Below are positions 33,635-42,604 of a stretch of DNA of 64,000 bases, piece after piece. Position 1 is the stretch's first letter, and every line of letters begins with the position of its first letter. The notes under the pieces were generated by a model that did no database searches, was not told the DNA's origin, and saw only the letters and a program-made list of their open reading frames with translations. Both the position numbers and the translations under genes were made by a program. This DNA comes from Novacetimonas cocois. Its GTDB lineage: Bacteria > Pseudomonadota > Alphaproteobacteria > Acetobacterales > Acetobacteraceae. The stretch covers positions 89,117 through 153,116 of the forward strand of contig NZ_QEXL01000008.1 in NCBI RefSeq assembly GCF_003311635.1. The letters run 5' to 3'.

Positions 33635-36004
33635 CTAGAACCGGATCCTGACGCCGCCGAAAAAGGCACGGGGGGAGCCTGCGTAAATCGACCCCGTGCG
33701 CGTCGCCAGCGTTGATGCCCCGGCATCGTGGCCATTGGCGCCCAGTACATCGGTAATGTTGGTCGCCCCGGCGATATAGGTCTGGTTGGCAAGGTTCTGT
33801 ATCTCGAAAAAGCCATGCAGGCGGTGGGCGAAGCCGAAGCGTTCGGGCGGATCGTAATGCAGTTCGAGATTGAGCAGGTCATAGCCCGGCGCCTTGAGGA
33901 TATTGGCATTGTCCAGCCAGTAATCGCTGCGCCATGTGACCTCGACAAAGCCGCCGACACCCTCCAGCGGGCCATCCGGCTGGTCATAAAGAAAGCGGGC
34001 ATTCAGAAAATGGGGAATGACGCCGGGGATGCTTCTGCCCGACCGGTCAAGGGCACGTAATATCGTGGTGTTGGACAGTACTTCGGTATAACTGGTGTAA
34101 ATCTGGTTGTCATAGGTATAGCTCAGCATGATGCGTCCCCCCGGCAGGGCACGGGGCAGCGGCGTCCATGTCGCCCCGATTTCCACGCCGCGATGCTGTG
34201 ACGCCGGTGCGTTGAAGGTATAGGATCCCACGGTGTTCACGCCTGCCGACTGACTGACCAGTTCGTTATGGTAGAACTCATAAAAACCCGTCGCCTGAAG
34301 ATTCAGGGTGGGCAACGGGCGCCAGTCCGCCCCCAGGTCGAACCCCAGGCTTGTCTCGCTGCGAAGTCGCGTATTGTTGCCATAGGTGCCCTGTGGCGTG
34401 ATGAACAGGTTGGAGGTGGTGGGCGTGGCATAGGCCGTGCCCACGCGCGTATGCAGTGTCCACGCCCGCGATGGCGTATAAATAAGCGATGCCTCTGGCG
34501 CGAGGTTGAAGAAGTGCCTGTCCGCCGTCACGACCTTCTGGCTGGTGCCAGCCGTGCTGCCGGTAAACAGGGTTTCCGCCGCGTGCAGCCCGGAATATGT
34601 CCCCCCAAGACCCACGACAAGATGCCATGCCGGGGCAAAGTGCAGGTCTTCGTGGAACCGCAGGCCCGCGTTCCACTGATGGCTCCAGCTTGACTGGCTC
34701 AGCGCGCCCTGATGGGCATGACCGGCGGGCGTGACGTTATAGACCATGGACAGGGCATCCATGTCGTCAAAGCTGATCCCCCCGAAACTGGTCAGATCCA
34801 TCCCGCCGACATGTGATCTGTTGGTGACGTCGCTGCTGCCCGCGTAGGAATCGTACGGCCCGGTATAGGCATAGGGGGAGGTGGGCTGATCGATATGCCT
34901 CTGGTCATAGGTGAACTGGGTCCGCACGGTCGTGCTGGCGTTGACGTCATGTTCCCACCGCAGCCCCGCGACCGTGCGCCGGTCAAACCGGCCGAGACCC
35001 GCCGCCTGCGGGCTGACCGCGACACGGGTCCCGTAACTGCCATTTTCCAGCAGGCTGACACTGGCGCATCCGGCGGCGGCATGGCTGGCATCGCTGCACC
35101 CGGACTGAAAGGGATTGGCCCTGTACTGTGCCAGTGACAGGCGCACCGGCAGATAGGTGTCGGTGATATTGTTGACGAATTTGACGATCAGGCGGTCCGC
35201 AGACGTCAGGTTGACCCGCAGGCGCAGGTTTTCGGTCGATGTCTGGTATCCGCTGTTGGCGATGAAGCCGTTGCCGCGCACGTCGCTGCCGAAGATGGCA
35301 AGGTCATATTTCTTTCCCGCCAGGCCCAGCGTCGCGTAATTGTTGATCATGCCAAAGCTGCCGAAATCCGATCCGATTTCGACCCCGTGGATATCGGCCC
35401 CCTGGCGCGTCCGGAAATTGATCGCGCCATTGATGGCGTAATTGCCATAAACGGTGGAGGCCGGTCCCTGAAACACGTCGATACCGTCATAGGCATGGGG
35501 ATCAATCAGGTCGGAGCGGGCCGTGCCATCGGGCTGGGTCATGGGAAATCCGTCCTCCAGCACCTGAATGTTCTTCATGCCATATGCCTGCCGGTCGCCC
35601 GATCCGCGCACCGAGACCACGACATCGCGGGGGCCGTTCCCCGCGACGAAACTGACGCCCGGGATGGTCACCACCATGTCGGCGACGCTCTGGCCCACAT
35701 GCGTGCCGAAAGCATCGCGTGACGCGCTGTAGGTCGTCTGACCGGCGGGATGCACGTTCACGGCCGCGGGGTGGGACGATGTGCCGACAACCATGATCGT
35801 CTCGTGCGGTGGCTGCTGGACTGTCCGTCGGGGGGATGCGTCGCGGCGGGAGGAGGGCTTGCGGGGATGATGGAAGCGGGAGGGCGACGATACTGAAGGG
35901 GCGTCGCCAGCGCGGGCCGGCATGGTCGTCGCGCCAGCCAGGAGGGCCAGTGCGCAGCCAGCCATGCCCGCGTGGCGGAACACCGCACTGAATGCAGGAT
36001 ACAT
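33635..36004 (-). CDS. TonB-dependent outer-membrane receptor, possibly metal-linked
   Basis: A 789-residue TonB-dependent transporter. The signal peptide ends near PARA (residue 32). A His/Pro/Ser-rich stretch follows, then a TonB-box-like ETIMVVG near residue 69 and a plug with VVSVRGSGDRQAYGMKN and GIDVFQGPASTVYGNYAING. The barrel ends with FFGGVRIRF, a classic outer-membrane C-terminus. The ligand is unknown. A small DUF2946-like gene lies 64 bp upstream on the same strand and a SCO copper protein faces it, which suggests copper or another metal complex; that is inference from context. Confidence 0.9.
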   Translation of the reverse strand: MYPAFSAVFRHAGMAGCALALLAGATTMPARAGDAPSVSSPSRFHHPRKPSSRRDASPRRTVQQPPHETIMVVGTSSHPAAVNVHPAGQTTYSASRDAFGTHVGQSVADMVVTIPGVSFVAGNGPRDVVVSVRGSGDRQAYGMKNIQVLEDGFPMTQPDGTARSDLIDPHAYDGIDVFQGPASTVYGNYAINGAINFRTRQGADIHGVEIGSDFGSFGMINNYATLGLAGKKYDLAIFGSDVRGNGFIANSGYQTSTENLRLRVNLTSADRLIVKFVNNITDTYLPVRLSLAQYRANPFQSGCSDASHAAAGCASVSLLENGSYGTRVAVSPQAAGLGRFDRRTVAGLRWEHDVNASTTVRTQFTYDQRHIDQPTSPYAYTGPYDSYAGSSDVTNRSHVGGMDLTSFGGISFDDMDALSMVYNVTPAGHAHQGALSQSSWSHQWNAGLRFHEDLHFAPAWHLVVGLGGTYSGLHAAETLFTGSTAGTSQKVVTADRHFFNLAPEASLIYTPSRAWTLHTRVGTAYATPTTSNLFITPQGTYGNNTRLRSETSLGFDLGADWRPLPTLNLQATGFYEFYHNELVSQSAGVNTVGSYTFNAPASQHRGVEIGATWTPLPRALPGGRIMLSYTYDNQIYTSYTEVLSNTTILRALDRSGRSIPGVIPHFLNARFLYDQPDGPLEGVGGFVEVTWRSDYWLDNANILKAPGYDLLNLELHYDPPERFGFAHRLHGFFEIQNLANQTYIAGATNITDVLGANGHDAGASTLATRTGSIYAGSPRAFFGGVRIRF

Positions 36005-36068
36005 GTTGGGATGACCTGAAAGATGAATCGGGTACGCCCGCGCAAAGGCGGGGCGGGAAACACGTGAT

Positions 36069-36461
36069 TCAGCTCAGGTGGGGAGGTCCCTGCGGGCAGA
36101 GCGCGCAGTAACGGGCGCGCGGCGGTCCGCGCACGGGTGGAAAGATCCACAGGCCCGAGAGCAGGACCCCGGAATCCAGCGCGGAAAAGACAGTTTCCCC
36201 TGACAGGGGACTGTCCAGTCCGTGTGCTTCTGTCAGAAGGGTCGCTGTATCGCCCACGGGCAGGTGATGGTCATGATGGCCGTCATCCGGGGGCATGTCC
36301 CCCTGACACAGGATCGACAGCAGCGACAGGCGTTCCGTTTCCGGATGCAGCACGTCGTCTGGCGCGGCCATGCCGCCAAAGGCGATGCGACTGATCAACG
36401 CCAGCAGGATCAGCGGCCATGCGATGATGACCCGGCCCCCCTGCTGTCGTGCGATTGTCAT
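36069..36461 (-). CDS. DUF2946-like small membrane/periplasmic protein
   Basis: A 130-residue protein with an N-terminal hydrophobic helix (IIAWPLILLALISRIAFGG). A His/Asp-rich central segment (GHHDHH) follows, then a C-terminal VRGPPRARYCALCPQGPP. The pattern of His cluster, Cys residues and a R-x-P-P tail resembles DUF2946 proteins, often found beside copper-related TonB receptors. The residues could bind a metal. GAAGG lies seven bases before the ATG. Probably cotranscribed with the TonB receptor gene 64 bp downstream. Confidence 0.7.
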   Translation of the reverse strand: MTIARQQGGRVIIAWPLILLALISRIAFGGMAAPDDVLHPETERLSLLSILCQGDMPPDDGHHDHHLPVGDTATLLTEAHGLDSPLSGETVFSALDSGVLLSGLWIFPPVRGPPRARYCALCPQGPPHLS

Positions 36462-36950
36462 GGCAATGCCTTCATGAAATCCCGTTGACTGTCAGGAAGG
36501 ACAGGGCTGCGGGAATGACGGACAATCGTTAGCAGGCGAAAGGTGGAAGGGCAATTCCCGCATGCGGGGAGGGAAGGTGTGGTGCAGTGTTTTCGGCAGC
36601 AAATATAAATCACGAATTTAATTTGTGGATTTTAAAAAACATATTCATATCATATTGCATTGCATGTGAATTAAATCTACATATCATTCGTGTTTATGAT
36701 AAATTACACTGACGAAAATGATATATGGGATCGAATGCCCTCACATACCGGACGATAGTATCGCAATGGTCGATGTCGCATGACGCGGCAATGATCTGAT
36801 GTGCCCGGTCGTCCGTGTTTTTTGCAGCGCAGCCTCTGTTCACCTCATGGTGCGGGATTTCAATCGATGTCAAAGCTGATATCCAGTCCGTCATTCCGTT
36901 CACCGTCAGGGCGGTGGGGCGGGTGGCGTTCCGGCCGCATGGGAAAGGCC
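36462..36950. other. Intergenic region with AT-rich island
   Basis: About 490 bp with no convincing gene. The stretch 36595-36720 is strikingly AT-rich compared with the surrounding DNA and contains an imperfect palindrome (CACGAATTTAATTTGTG near 36612). It may be a promoter region for the DUF2946-like gene or a nucleoid-protein binding site. Confidence 0.4.
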
Positions 36951-37091
36951 ATGACTTCCCTGCGATATGAGGACGTAGGGGCAGGCATTGTCGGACTGTC
37001 CCTGCTTGCCCTTCTTTCCTATGCCGCGTGGAACGGGACATTCGGACTGTCCGATCTGTCGGATGCGACTGCCAGCATCCTGAAATACTGA
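36951..37091 (+). CDS. Putative small single-span membrane protein
   Basis: A 46-residue frame with one hydrophobic helix (GIVGLSLLALLSYAAW) and a short polar tail ending ASILKY. The plan (charged start, E at position +5 before a helix) loosely recalls Flp-type pilins but is not a clear match. AAAGG lies just before the ATG; an ATG 12 bases earlier (MGKAM) is an alternative. There are no pilus-assembly genes nearby. Confidence is limited by the short length. Confidence 0.4.
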   Translation: MTSLRYEDVGAGIVGLSLLALLSYAAWNGTFGLSDLSDATASILKY

Positions 37092-37339
37092 ATGATGATG
37101 GACGGACCATGCGGGGGCAGAGGCCATTCCCGATATCCGCGCTGCGATCGGGCATGAGGCCCTGTCCGCCCTCGGCATGACGAAAGACGATGCGGACCAA
37201 CCGCGTCATGCGGCGCAGGTCAGGATTGCACCTGGCAACAGTGCGCAACACTTCTCTGTTCTGGTGGGAGGGGTATAAAGGCGATCTCCGTTATAACAAC
37301 GGATGCAAGAGTTTCCTCCAGTCAAGACGGAAAATATTA

Positions 37340-37645
37340 ATGTCAGTTCGCGATATCCTTCGTGATGCAATCCAGAAAAAAGTCGTTGTCGGCTTTACCT
37401 TTGACGGCAAGAACTACATCGGCTCCCCCCATGCGCTGGGGGAAGGCGACGGGGGCGAGCTGGTGCTGATCTCTCGCGGTGAAGACGCGCATGAAAAAGG
37501 CGTCCCGCCCACGGGACAGTGGAGCTGCCTGCGTCTGGCGGACATCTCTGACGCCAAACTGCTGCCCGAAGAGCCGTTCCATGTCGGGCATCCGGATGCC
37601 CATGCCCTCAAGGCGCTGCATAAAATCGACATCCGCGTCGCCTGA
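37340..37645 (+). CDS. Small WYL-like domain protein
   Basis: A 101-residue protein that looks like an isolated WYL-type domain. It begins with a helix (MSVRDILRDAIQKK), then a strand VVVGFTFDGKNYIGSPHALG (matching the I-x-F-x-Y-x-G ... P-H-x-L-G pattern), and later QWSCLRLADISDAKLL, which corresponds to the WYL 'F-R-L-x-R-I' strand. WYL domains sense ligands, often fused to DNA-binding domains, and regulate phage-defence and DNA-damage systems. Here no DNA-binding part is present. The frame extends upstream, but this ATG gives the natural domain start. The assignment is by motif reading only. Confidence 0.6.
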   Translation: MSVRDILRDAIQKKVVVGFTFDGKNYIGSPHALGEGDGGELVLISRGEDAHEKGVPPTGQWSCLRLADISDAKLLPEEPFHVGHPDAHALKALHKIDIRVA

Positions 37646-37654
37646 TGCCGCGTC

Positions 37655-37680
37655 TCCCCTGTCCGGTGCCGGACGGGGGA
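37655..37680 (+). terminator. Hairpin after WYL-like gene
   Basis: TCCCCTGTCCGG and CCGGACGGGGGA pair over 12 positions with one G-T wobble, ten bases after the stop codon. No T tract follows, so it may stabilise the 3' end rather than terminate alone. Confidence 0.5.
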
Positions 37681-37708
37681 GGTTGCCGCTTACAAAACGG
37701 CCTGTCAC

Positions 37709-37746
37709 TGCCTGCCCATGCACGTCGCGGGGCAGGCATTATTTTT
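37709..37746 (+). terminator. Intrinsic terminator, WYL-like gene
   Basis: A perfect 9-bp stem (TGCCTGCCC / GGGCAGGCA) with a 12-base loop is followed by TTATTTTT. It fits a rho-independent terminator for the plus strand and ends at the stop codon of the convergent channel gene. Confidence 0.8.
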
Positions 37747-40168
37747 ATGCCTCCGCGTGTGGTGACGCGGCGTGCGGACCTGGCGAGACGGGGGCGGGGC
37801 CGGCATATTTTATGTCCAGACCGGATGCGCCCGGAACATTCCCAAGGAAGCTGATGCTGCTGGGGACGGGGAATTTGACCCCTTCCTTGGTCATCCGCAC
37901 CGCAAGCCTGCTGTAATACGCGCGATAGACCGTCCATTTCGAACCCGGCACCGTCCGGAACGCGCCAAGGAAATTGGCGCCATTGCCGTCGGCCTGTTCA
38001 ATCCCGAGGAACGAGAATTCCGACAGGATCAGATGACCATAGCGCGTGGTCTTGCGAAGTTTTTCCAGTTCGTCATGCAGGATCGCCGCGACACGCTGGG
38101 GATCCTCGCTCAGGTCGATCATGAAATTGGTGACGACGAGGTTGTAATCGCGCGAGGTATTGGCGATGGATGACACCTCGGAAAACGGGATGATATGAAG
38201 GTCCCCGTTGACCGAGCGCAGGCGCAGCGTGCGGATCGACAGATGCTCCACCGTGCCGGAAATGCCGCTGGCGGTGACCCAGTCGCCAACCTGGATGGCA
38301 TTTTCCGCCAGCATGAAAAAGCCGGTGATGAAATCCTTGACCAGGCTCTGCGCACCAAAGGCGATGGCCGCACCCATGATGCCCGCGCCCGTCAGCAGCG
38401 GTGCGACATTGATCCCGATTTGCGACAGGGTGGTCACCGCCACGATAATGACGATGATCGCCAGCAGGACGGTCTTGATGATGGGCAGGACCGTTCGCAG
38501 GCGGCTGGCGCGTCCTTCCTGCGATGTGCTTTCAAAATGGCTGATCTGGCGCTGCAGGGCGGCGTTGACGCTTTCCCACACGATGATGGCAATCGTATAG
38601 GCCACGAGGACCGTCAGGATCGCCCCGACGATTTTTGTGCCTAGCCGACCATATATGAAGAAATGGATTGCCGGCAGGCCAAGGGACTGCAGGAACAGGA
38701 CGGCAGTGATAAAATACAGCAGGAAGGCAAGGATCCTGCGGGAGATGGGATAGTAATAATCCACGCGCGCCTGCAGGCCGGGATAACGCGCCTCCAGCGC
38801 GGGGGACATGTGGAACAGGCGGTTCTGCAGGTTGTAGGCCAGCACTGAAAAGAGGCGCGACAATATCACGACCAGCGTCGTCAGGATGACGGTCCGTATG
38901 ATCCATTCGTACCCGCCGCTGATATGCGTGGCCCAGATCAGCCACAGGGCGAAGTTGAAGAACATCGCCGGAACCCACCACAGATAGACCAGACGTCCCA
39001 TGAACATCCAGAACGGCTGTTTTTTCAGCCGGGCGGATGGCTGCAGGGCGGCCGCCACATGCATGCGTACACGCCATGTGAAGATGGCCACCAGGATATG
39101 TTCCACCAGGACCACGGTGCGTATGATCGCTTCCGTCCCGCGGGCAGGCATGTCAAATACCCCGCCCAGCGTAGACAGGCAGACCACGACCGAAGGCGCG
39201 GCCACAAGGAAGTTGAGCCAGCGTGTCACCATGAAGGCGGTCTGGTCACTGGCATTGCACAGGCGGATGGCCGGGGAATGGGGAACGAACAGGGTTTCCA
39301 TCAGCAGGTACACGACGCGCGCGACGACATAGGCATTGGTCAGCGTGATCGTGACGAGGGCTGCCTGATGGGTTGTCGTCAGCATGTAGGCGAAACTGTA
39401 ACCCAGTGCCAGAAACAGCCCCACCGGCAGAAGCTTTATCAGCAGGTGCAGCAGGGAATAGGGAACCCGGGCCAGCAGGCGCAGTGTCGCATGCTGCGCC
39501 TGCGCGTCGCGTTGCTGCGTCTGCTGGGTATCCGCACTGTCGTCTGCCTGTTCCGTGGCGGTTGAAGCAGTTGAGGCGGTCGCGGCGGCGGACGGGACCA
39601 GACGGCGCTCGGTCGCGATCGCGCGCGCGGTCACGTTTGCCAGGGGCTTGCGCAACAGAAGTGAGAAGACATGTTCCGCCGCAAGGGCGATCAGCAGGAT
39701 GGCGGTTGCGCGTCCCACCGCATCCAGCATGATTCCGCGTGACTGCGGGTTCGTGAAGACGGTGTGCGTCCAGTGCACGACAAAGACGAGATCACCGAAC
39801 AGCGCGACAAAATGCTGCGCCTGTATCAGCAGGCGCCCACGCAGTGACGACATGTCCTGCACAAAGTCGCTGCCCAGACTGTCGGGTTGGACGGAAACCT
39901 CGTCCTGTGCATGCCCCTTTGGCGGCGCGGCAGCAGGGGCAGGGGCTTTTGCCGGCGTTGCGGGCAGGGTGGACGCGATGGCAGAAAGTGTTTCCTCGAA
40001 CGCCTGCCGTTTTTCAGGATCGTTCATGACCGACAGGACCTGCTGTGCCTGTTCAGGGGTCATGGCGGGGGTGGCGGACGCCGTGTCCGCCGCATGCGCC
40101 CGGAGCGTAAAGCCGGAAAGTGAAAGAAGCAGCAGGGTAAAGGCAGCCGCGCGCAGGCATGTCGCCAT
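37745..40168 (-). CDS. Large mechanosensitive channel, MscS family (YbiO-like)
   Basis: An 807-residue inner-membrane channel. It has a signal peptide (TLLLLSLSGFTLRAHA), a periplasmic region of about 100 residues and roughly ten membrane helices. The MscS pore helix is GIMGAAIAFGAQSLVKDF, followed by the beta domain (GDWVTASGISGTVEHLSIR). Such channels open under hypo-osmotic stress to release solutes, and the extended type (YbiO/MscK-like) may respond to other signals. The frame is open from 40369, but the ATG at 40168 begins directly with the signal peptide. An Ala/Thr-rich linker with repeated TAST-like residues occurs near residue 195. Confidence 0.9.
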   Translation of the reverse strand: MATCLRAAAFTLLLLSLSGFTLRAHAADTASATPAMTPEQAQQVLSVMNDPEKRQAFEETLSAIASTLPATPAKAPAPAAAPPKGHAQDEVSVQPDSLGSDFVQDMSSLRGRLLIQAQHFVALFGDLVFVVHWTHTVFTNPQSRGIMLDAVGRATAILLIALAAEHVFSLLLRKPLANVTARAIATERRLVPSAAATASTASTATEQADDSADTQQTQQRDAQAQHATLRLLARVPYSLLHLLIKLLPVGLFLALGYSFAYMLTTTHQAALVTITLTNAYVVARVVYLLMETLFVPHSPAIRLCNASDQTAFMVTRWLNFLVAAPSVVVCLSTLGGVFDMPARGTEAIIRTVVLVEHILVAIFTWRVRMHVAAALQPSARLKKQPFWMFMGRLVYLWWVPAMFFNFALWLIWATHISGGYEWIIRTVILTTLVVILSRLFSVLAYNLQNRLFHMSPALEARYPGLQARVDYYYPISRRILAFLLYFITAVLFLQSLGLPAIHFFIYGRLGTKIVGAILTVLVAYTIAIIVWESVNAALQRQISHFESTSQEGRASRLRTVLPIIKTVLLAIIVIIVAVTTLSQIGINVAPLLTGAGIMGAAIAFGAQSLVKDFITGFFMLAENAIQVGDWVTASGISGTVEHLSIRTLRLRSVNGDLHIIPFSEVSSIANTSRDYNLVVTNFMIDLSEDPQRVAAILHDELEKLRKTTRYGHLILSEFSFLGIEQADGNGANFLGAFRTVPGSKWTVYRAYYSRLAVRMTKEGVKFPVPSSISFLGNVPGASGLDIKYAGPAPVSPGPHAASPHAEA

Positions 40169-40588
40169 GAAGGCATGGTGCCTGTGTTTTTGGGGAGAGA
40201 AACAGAAGGGCGATATCGCGCCCTGAAAAGAAGTGTCCCTCGAATGGCGCATGTCCACATTCCGTCCCGACTGCATGGTCCATGCCTGTCCGTGACGTAG
40301 ATGCGGGGTTTCATTCAGCATGCCACACAGGCGGCATGGGTTATTACAGACATGGATGGGAAACCACATGTCGGAAAATGCCGATCTGATATGCGATAAA
40401 TTATTCTATCCGCCAGAATTGTTCTGGTATTCATTAAAGGGTTTACAAGGGGATATTTCGTACGCCAAAGATACCATGAATATGTATTATATAATATATA
40501 TTGAAGTGGCCGTGTGACAAAACATTATTCTGTTTTGAATTGTATTCATGGGACATTTCCCCTGACGGCGGGGGGGATGCGCCACGCC
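40169..40588. other. 420-bp intergenic region with AT-rich part
   Basis: This lies between the channel gene start and the YceI gene stop. The segment 40380-40540 is AT-rich and contains a 49-codon frame (40368-40517) of atypical composition that I do not accept as a gene. Promoters for the channel gene are expected at its left side. Confidence 0.45.
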
Positions 40589-41218
40589 CTAATCCTGCCG
40601 TTCAAACGCGCCCGCGATGCGCAGCGTCACCGTATCGCCAATCATCGGAAGATAGGCCGTGATGCCGTAATCGCTGCGCCGCAGCGTGCCGGTCGCATCA
40701 AAGCCTACCGTATATTTCCTGTTCAGCGGGTTGGTCCCGGCACCCACGAAATGCACCTGCAGGGTCAGGGGATGCGTGATCCCATGAAGCGAAAGCAGTC
40801 CGTTCAGCGTGGCCGCATCCGCTCCCGTCTGGCGCAGGCTGATGGATACGAATGTCGCATCCGCGAACCGGGCGGTATCGAACCATTCGGGACCGCGCAG
40901 TTCATTATCCAGCTTCATGCTGGGCGTCTGGATGGACGCGATGGGAATGATGACGTGTAAATTCGTTGCCGAAAGATGGCGGGGATCAAGCGTCAGGGTG
41001 CCCGAAATATTTGAAAACACACCGCTGTAATGACTGAACCCCATGTGGAGCACCGAAAATCCTGCCTCTGTATGCGCGGGATCGACCTGATAGGTGCCGG
41101 CCCTGACATCGCGCGGGGCGACTGTGGCCTGGGCGTGGGCGGACATGCCGCCCACGGGGGACAGCACGCCCGCACATAGCAGGATCGCGAGAGGAAGAGA
41201 AAAATTTGTCCCTGTCAT
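40589..41218 (-). CDS. YceI-family periplasmic lipid-binding protein
   Basis: A 209-residue secreted protein with a signal peptide ending SAHA-Q. The YceI lipocalin-like beta-barrel binds isoprenoids or other amphiphiles in the periplasm. Motifs are TYQVDPAHTEAGFSVLHMGF near residue 41, FSNISGTLTLDP, and the C-terminal GFDATGTLRRSDYGI. GGGAG lies seven bases before the ATG at 41218, which is preferred to the upstream in-frame start. The gene follows wrbA at 36 bp, suggesting a two-gene operon tied to quinone or stress response. Confidence 0.92.
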   Translation of the reverse strand: MTGTNFSLPLAILLCAGVLSPVGGMSAHAQATVAPRDVRAGTYQVDPAHTEAGFSVLHMGFSHYSGVFSNISGTLTLDPRHLSATNLHVIIPIASIQTPSMKLDNELRGPEWFDTARFADATFVSISLRQTGADAATLNGLLSLHGITHPLTLQVHFVGAGTNPLNRKYTVGFDATGTLRRSDYGITAYLPMIGDTVTLRIAGAFERQD

Positions 41219-41254
41219 TTCCTTGCTCCCGATCCGATGTGGGGCCATTGATGT

Positions 41255-41866
41255 TTAAAGTGATATCTGGCCCGACAGTTTTGTCGCCAGTTCCGCGACG
41301 TGCCGGCCCAGAAAACGCGCGCCCTCGCGTTCATTGTCGCTGACCTGACGTGAACCGTCGCCCGCAGCGATGGTTGTCGCGCCATACGGGGCGCCGCCGG
41401 TGATTTCATCCAGCCGCATCTGCCCTGCGAAGCTGTAGGGAAGTCCGCTGACCACCATGCCGTGGTGGATAAGGTTGGTCAGGATTGAAAACAGCGTCGT
41501 TTCCTGCCCCCCATGCTGCACCGCGGTCGAGGTAAAGGCCGCGCCCAGTTTGCCGATCAATGCACCCTTGGCCCACAGTCCGCCCGTCCGGTCCCAGAAA
41601 CTGGCCATCTGCGACGGCAGGCGGCCGAAACGGGTCGGCGCGCCAACAATAATGGCGTCATAATCCGGAAGTTCCTCTGGCGTTGCGATGGGGGCGGCCT
41701 GATCCAGCTTGAAATGGCTGGTGCGGGCGATTTCCTCGGGAACCGTTTCCGGCACGCGTTTGACATCGACCGTAACACCCGCCTGGCGCGCACCTTCCGC
41801 CACGGCATGCGCCATGACTTCTACATGACCATAAGTGGAATAATAAAGTACGAGAACCTTCGTCAT
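41255..41866 (-). CDS. wrbA: NAD(P)H:quinone oxidoreductase
   Basis: A 203-residue flavodoxin-like enzyme that reduces quinones by two electrons using FMN and NAD(P)H, protecting against semiquinone radicals. The FMN phosphate loop is [12 protein letters not shown]. The ring-binding segments are [18 protein letters not shown] and [14 protein letters not shown], and the C-terminal [18 protein letters not shown] is the WrbA signature. The ATG at 41866 has AGGAG seven bases upstream; a GTG one codon earlier is not needed. The YceI gene follows closely. Confidence 0.95.
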   Translation of the reverse strand: MTKVLVLYYSTYGHVEVMAHAVAEGARQAGVTVDVKRVPETVPEEIARTSHFKLDQAAPIATPEELPDYDAIIVGAPTRFGRLPSQMASFWDRTGGLWAKGALIGKLGAAFTSTAVQHGGQETTLFSILTNLIHHGMVVSGLPYSFAGQMRLDEITGGAPYGATTIAAGDGSRQVSDNEREGARFLGRHVAELATKLSGQISL

Positions 41867-42297
41867 CACGACGCTCCTGTCAGGACAATATTCAGAATGC
41901 GCAAGGCATCGGTGGGGATGCCATCACGTAATGGAGAACAGGCATGTCGGGTGCCGCGACATGTGGGGCAGGGTGCGATCCCATGCCCGCAGGCAGCGAC
42001 AGGCTGTCATGCCGGAAAGAAAAGTACAGAATTCCGTAAAAATATAAATGGGGGAAAACCGCCCGTTTCAGGCGATATCCGTTCATTCATCTGTGTGAAG
42101 GGTACCATTGTTCGGGGGGCAGAATGATAAAAACCGTGCATTCGAACATGGTTTGATTTATATACGACCCACGGCTGAACTTTTCTGCCACGGTAAAACT
42201 ATCAGGTGCCTGATTGGCACGCTCACGTTTCTCCGCAAATGAAGGGTTTTAATCCATGCAAGGTCGCATGGCTGCCGGGTTATATAGGAGTCCTGTC
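41867..42297. promoter_or_regulatory. wrbA promoter and long cold-shock 5' leader
   Basis: A 431-bp region without genes. Its right part (about 42120-42297) probably holds the long 5' untranslated leader typical of cold-shock genes, with several possible short stems (for example around GCATGG near 42255). It is more AT-rich around 42030-42060 and 42120-42170, where promoters are likely. Confidence 0.45.
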
Positions 42298-42504
42298 ATG
42301 GCTACAGGCACAGTTAAATGGTTCAACGCCCAGAAGGGTTTCGGCTTTCTTGAAGCGGACGATGGCACGGCAGACGTGTTCGTTCACATCAGCGCCGTGG
42401 AGCGCGCAGGCATGCATGGCCTGAACGAAGGCCAGAAAGTATCTTACGATCTGGAAACGGGTCGTAATGGCAAGACGTCGGCTGCAAACCTGCAGGCCGC
42501 CTGA
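42298..42504 (+). CDS. Cold-shock protein, CspA family
   Basis: A 68-residue cold-shock domain protein that binds single-stranded RNA/DNA and melts secondary structure. RNP1 is [10 protein letters not shown] and RNP2 is DVFVHISAV, both intact, with the typical start [15 protein letters not shown] lies seven bases before the ATG. A long leader precedes it and a strong terminator follows, so it is a separate unit, likely regulated after transcription by its leader. Confidence 0.96.
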   Translation: MATGTVKWFNAQKGFGFLEADDGTADVFVHISAVERAGMHGLNEGQKVSYDLETGRNGKTSAANLQAA

Positions 42505-42516
42505 GTGCCATTGAAG

Positions 42517-42542
42517 AAAGGGGTGCTTGCGCCCCTTTTTTT
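42517..42542 (+). terminator. Rho-independent terminator after cold-shock gene
   Basis: AAGGGGTGC-TT-GCGCCCCTT forms a GC-rich hairpin followed by a run of T (TTTTT). A textbook intrinsic terminator 13 bp after the stop. Confidence 0.9.
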
Positions 42543-42604
42543 GCAATAAAACTAATAAAAATCAAAAATATTGGAAATTCTGGTTTGAGGTCGCTTTGGT
42601 TCAA

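Noticed and set aside
37092-37339. An open stretch after the small membrane frame, with a peptide resembling part of a larger protein.
   Set aside because: The only in-frame ATG would give 31 residues, without a ribosome-binding site. It may be a remnant, but there is not enough to call a gene.
40368-40517. A 49-codon AT-rich frame with GGGA before its ATG.
   Set aside because: Codon composition is unlike the rest of the window, the peptide ends in a Tyr/Ile-rich low-complexity stretch and no family is recognisable. It is better explained by an AT-rich intergenic region.
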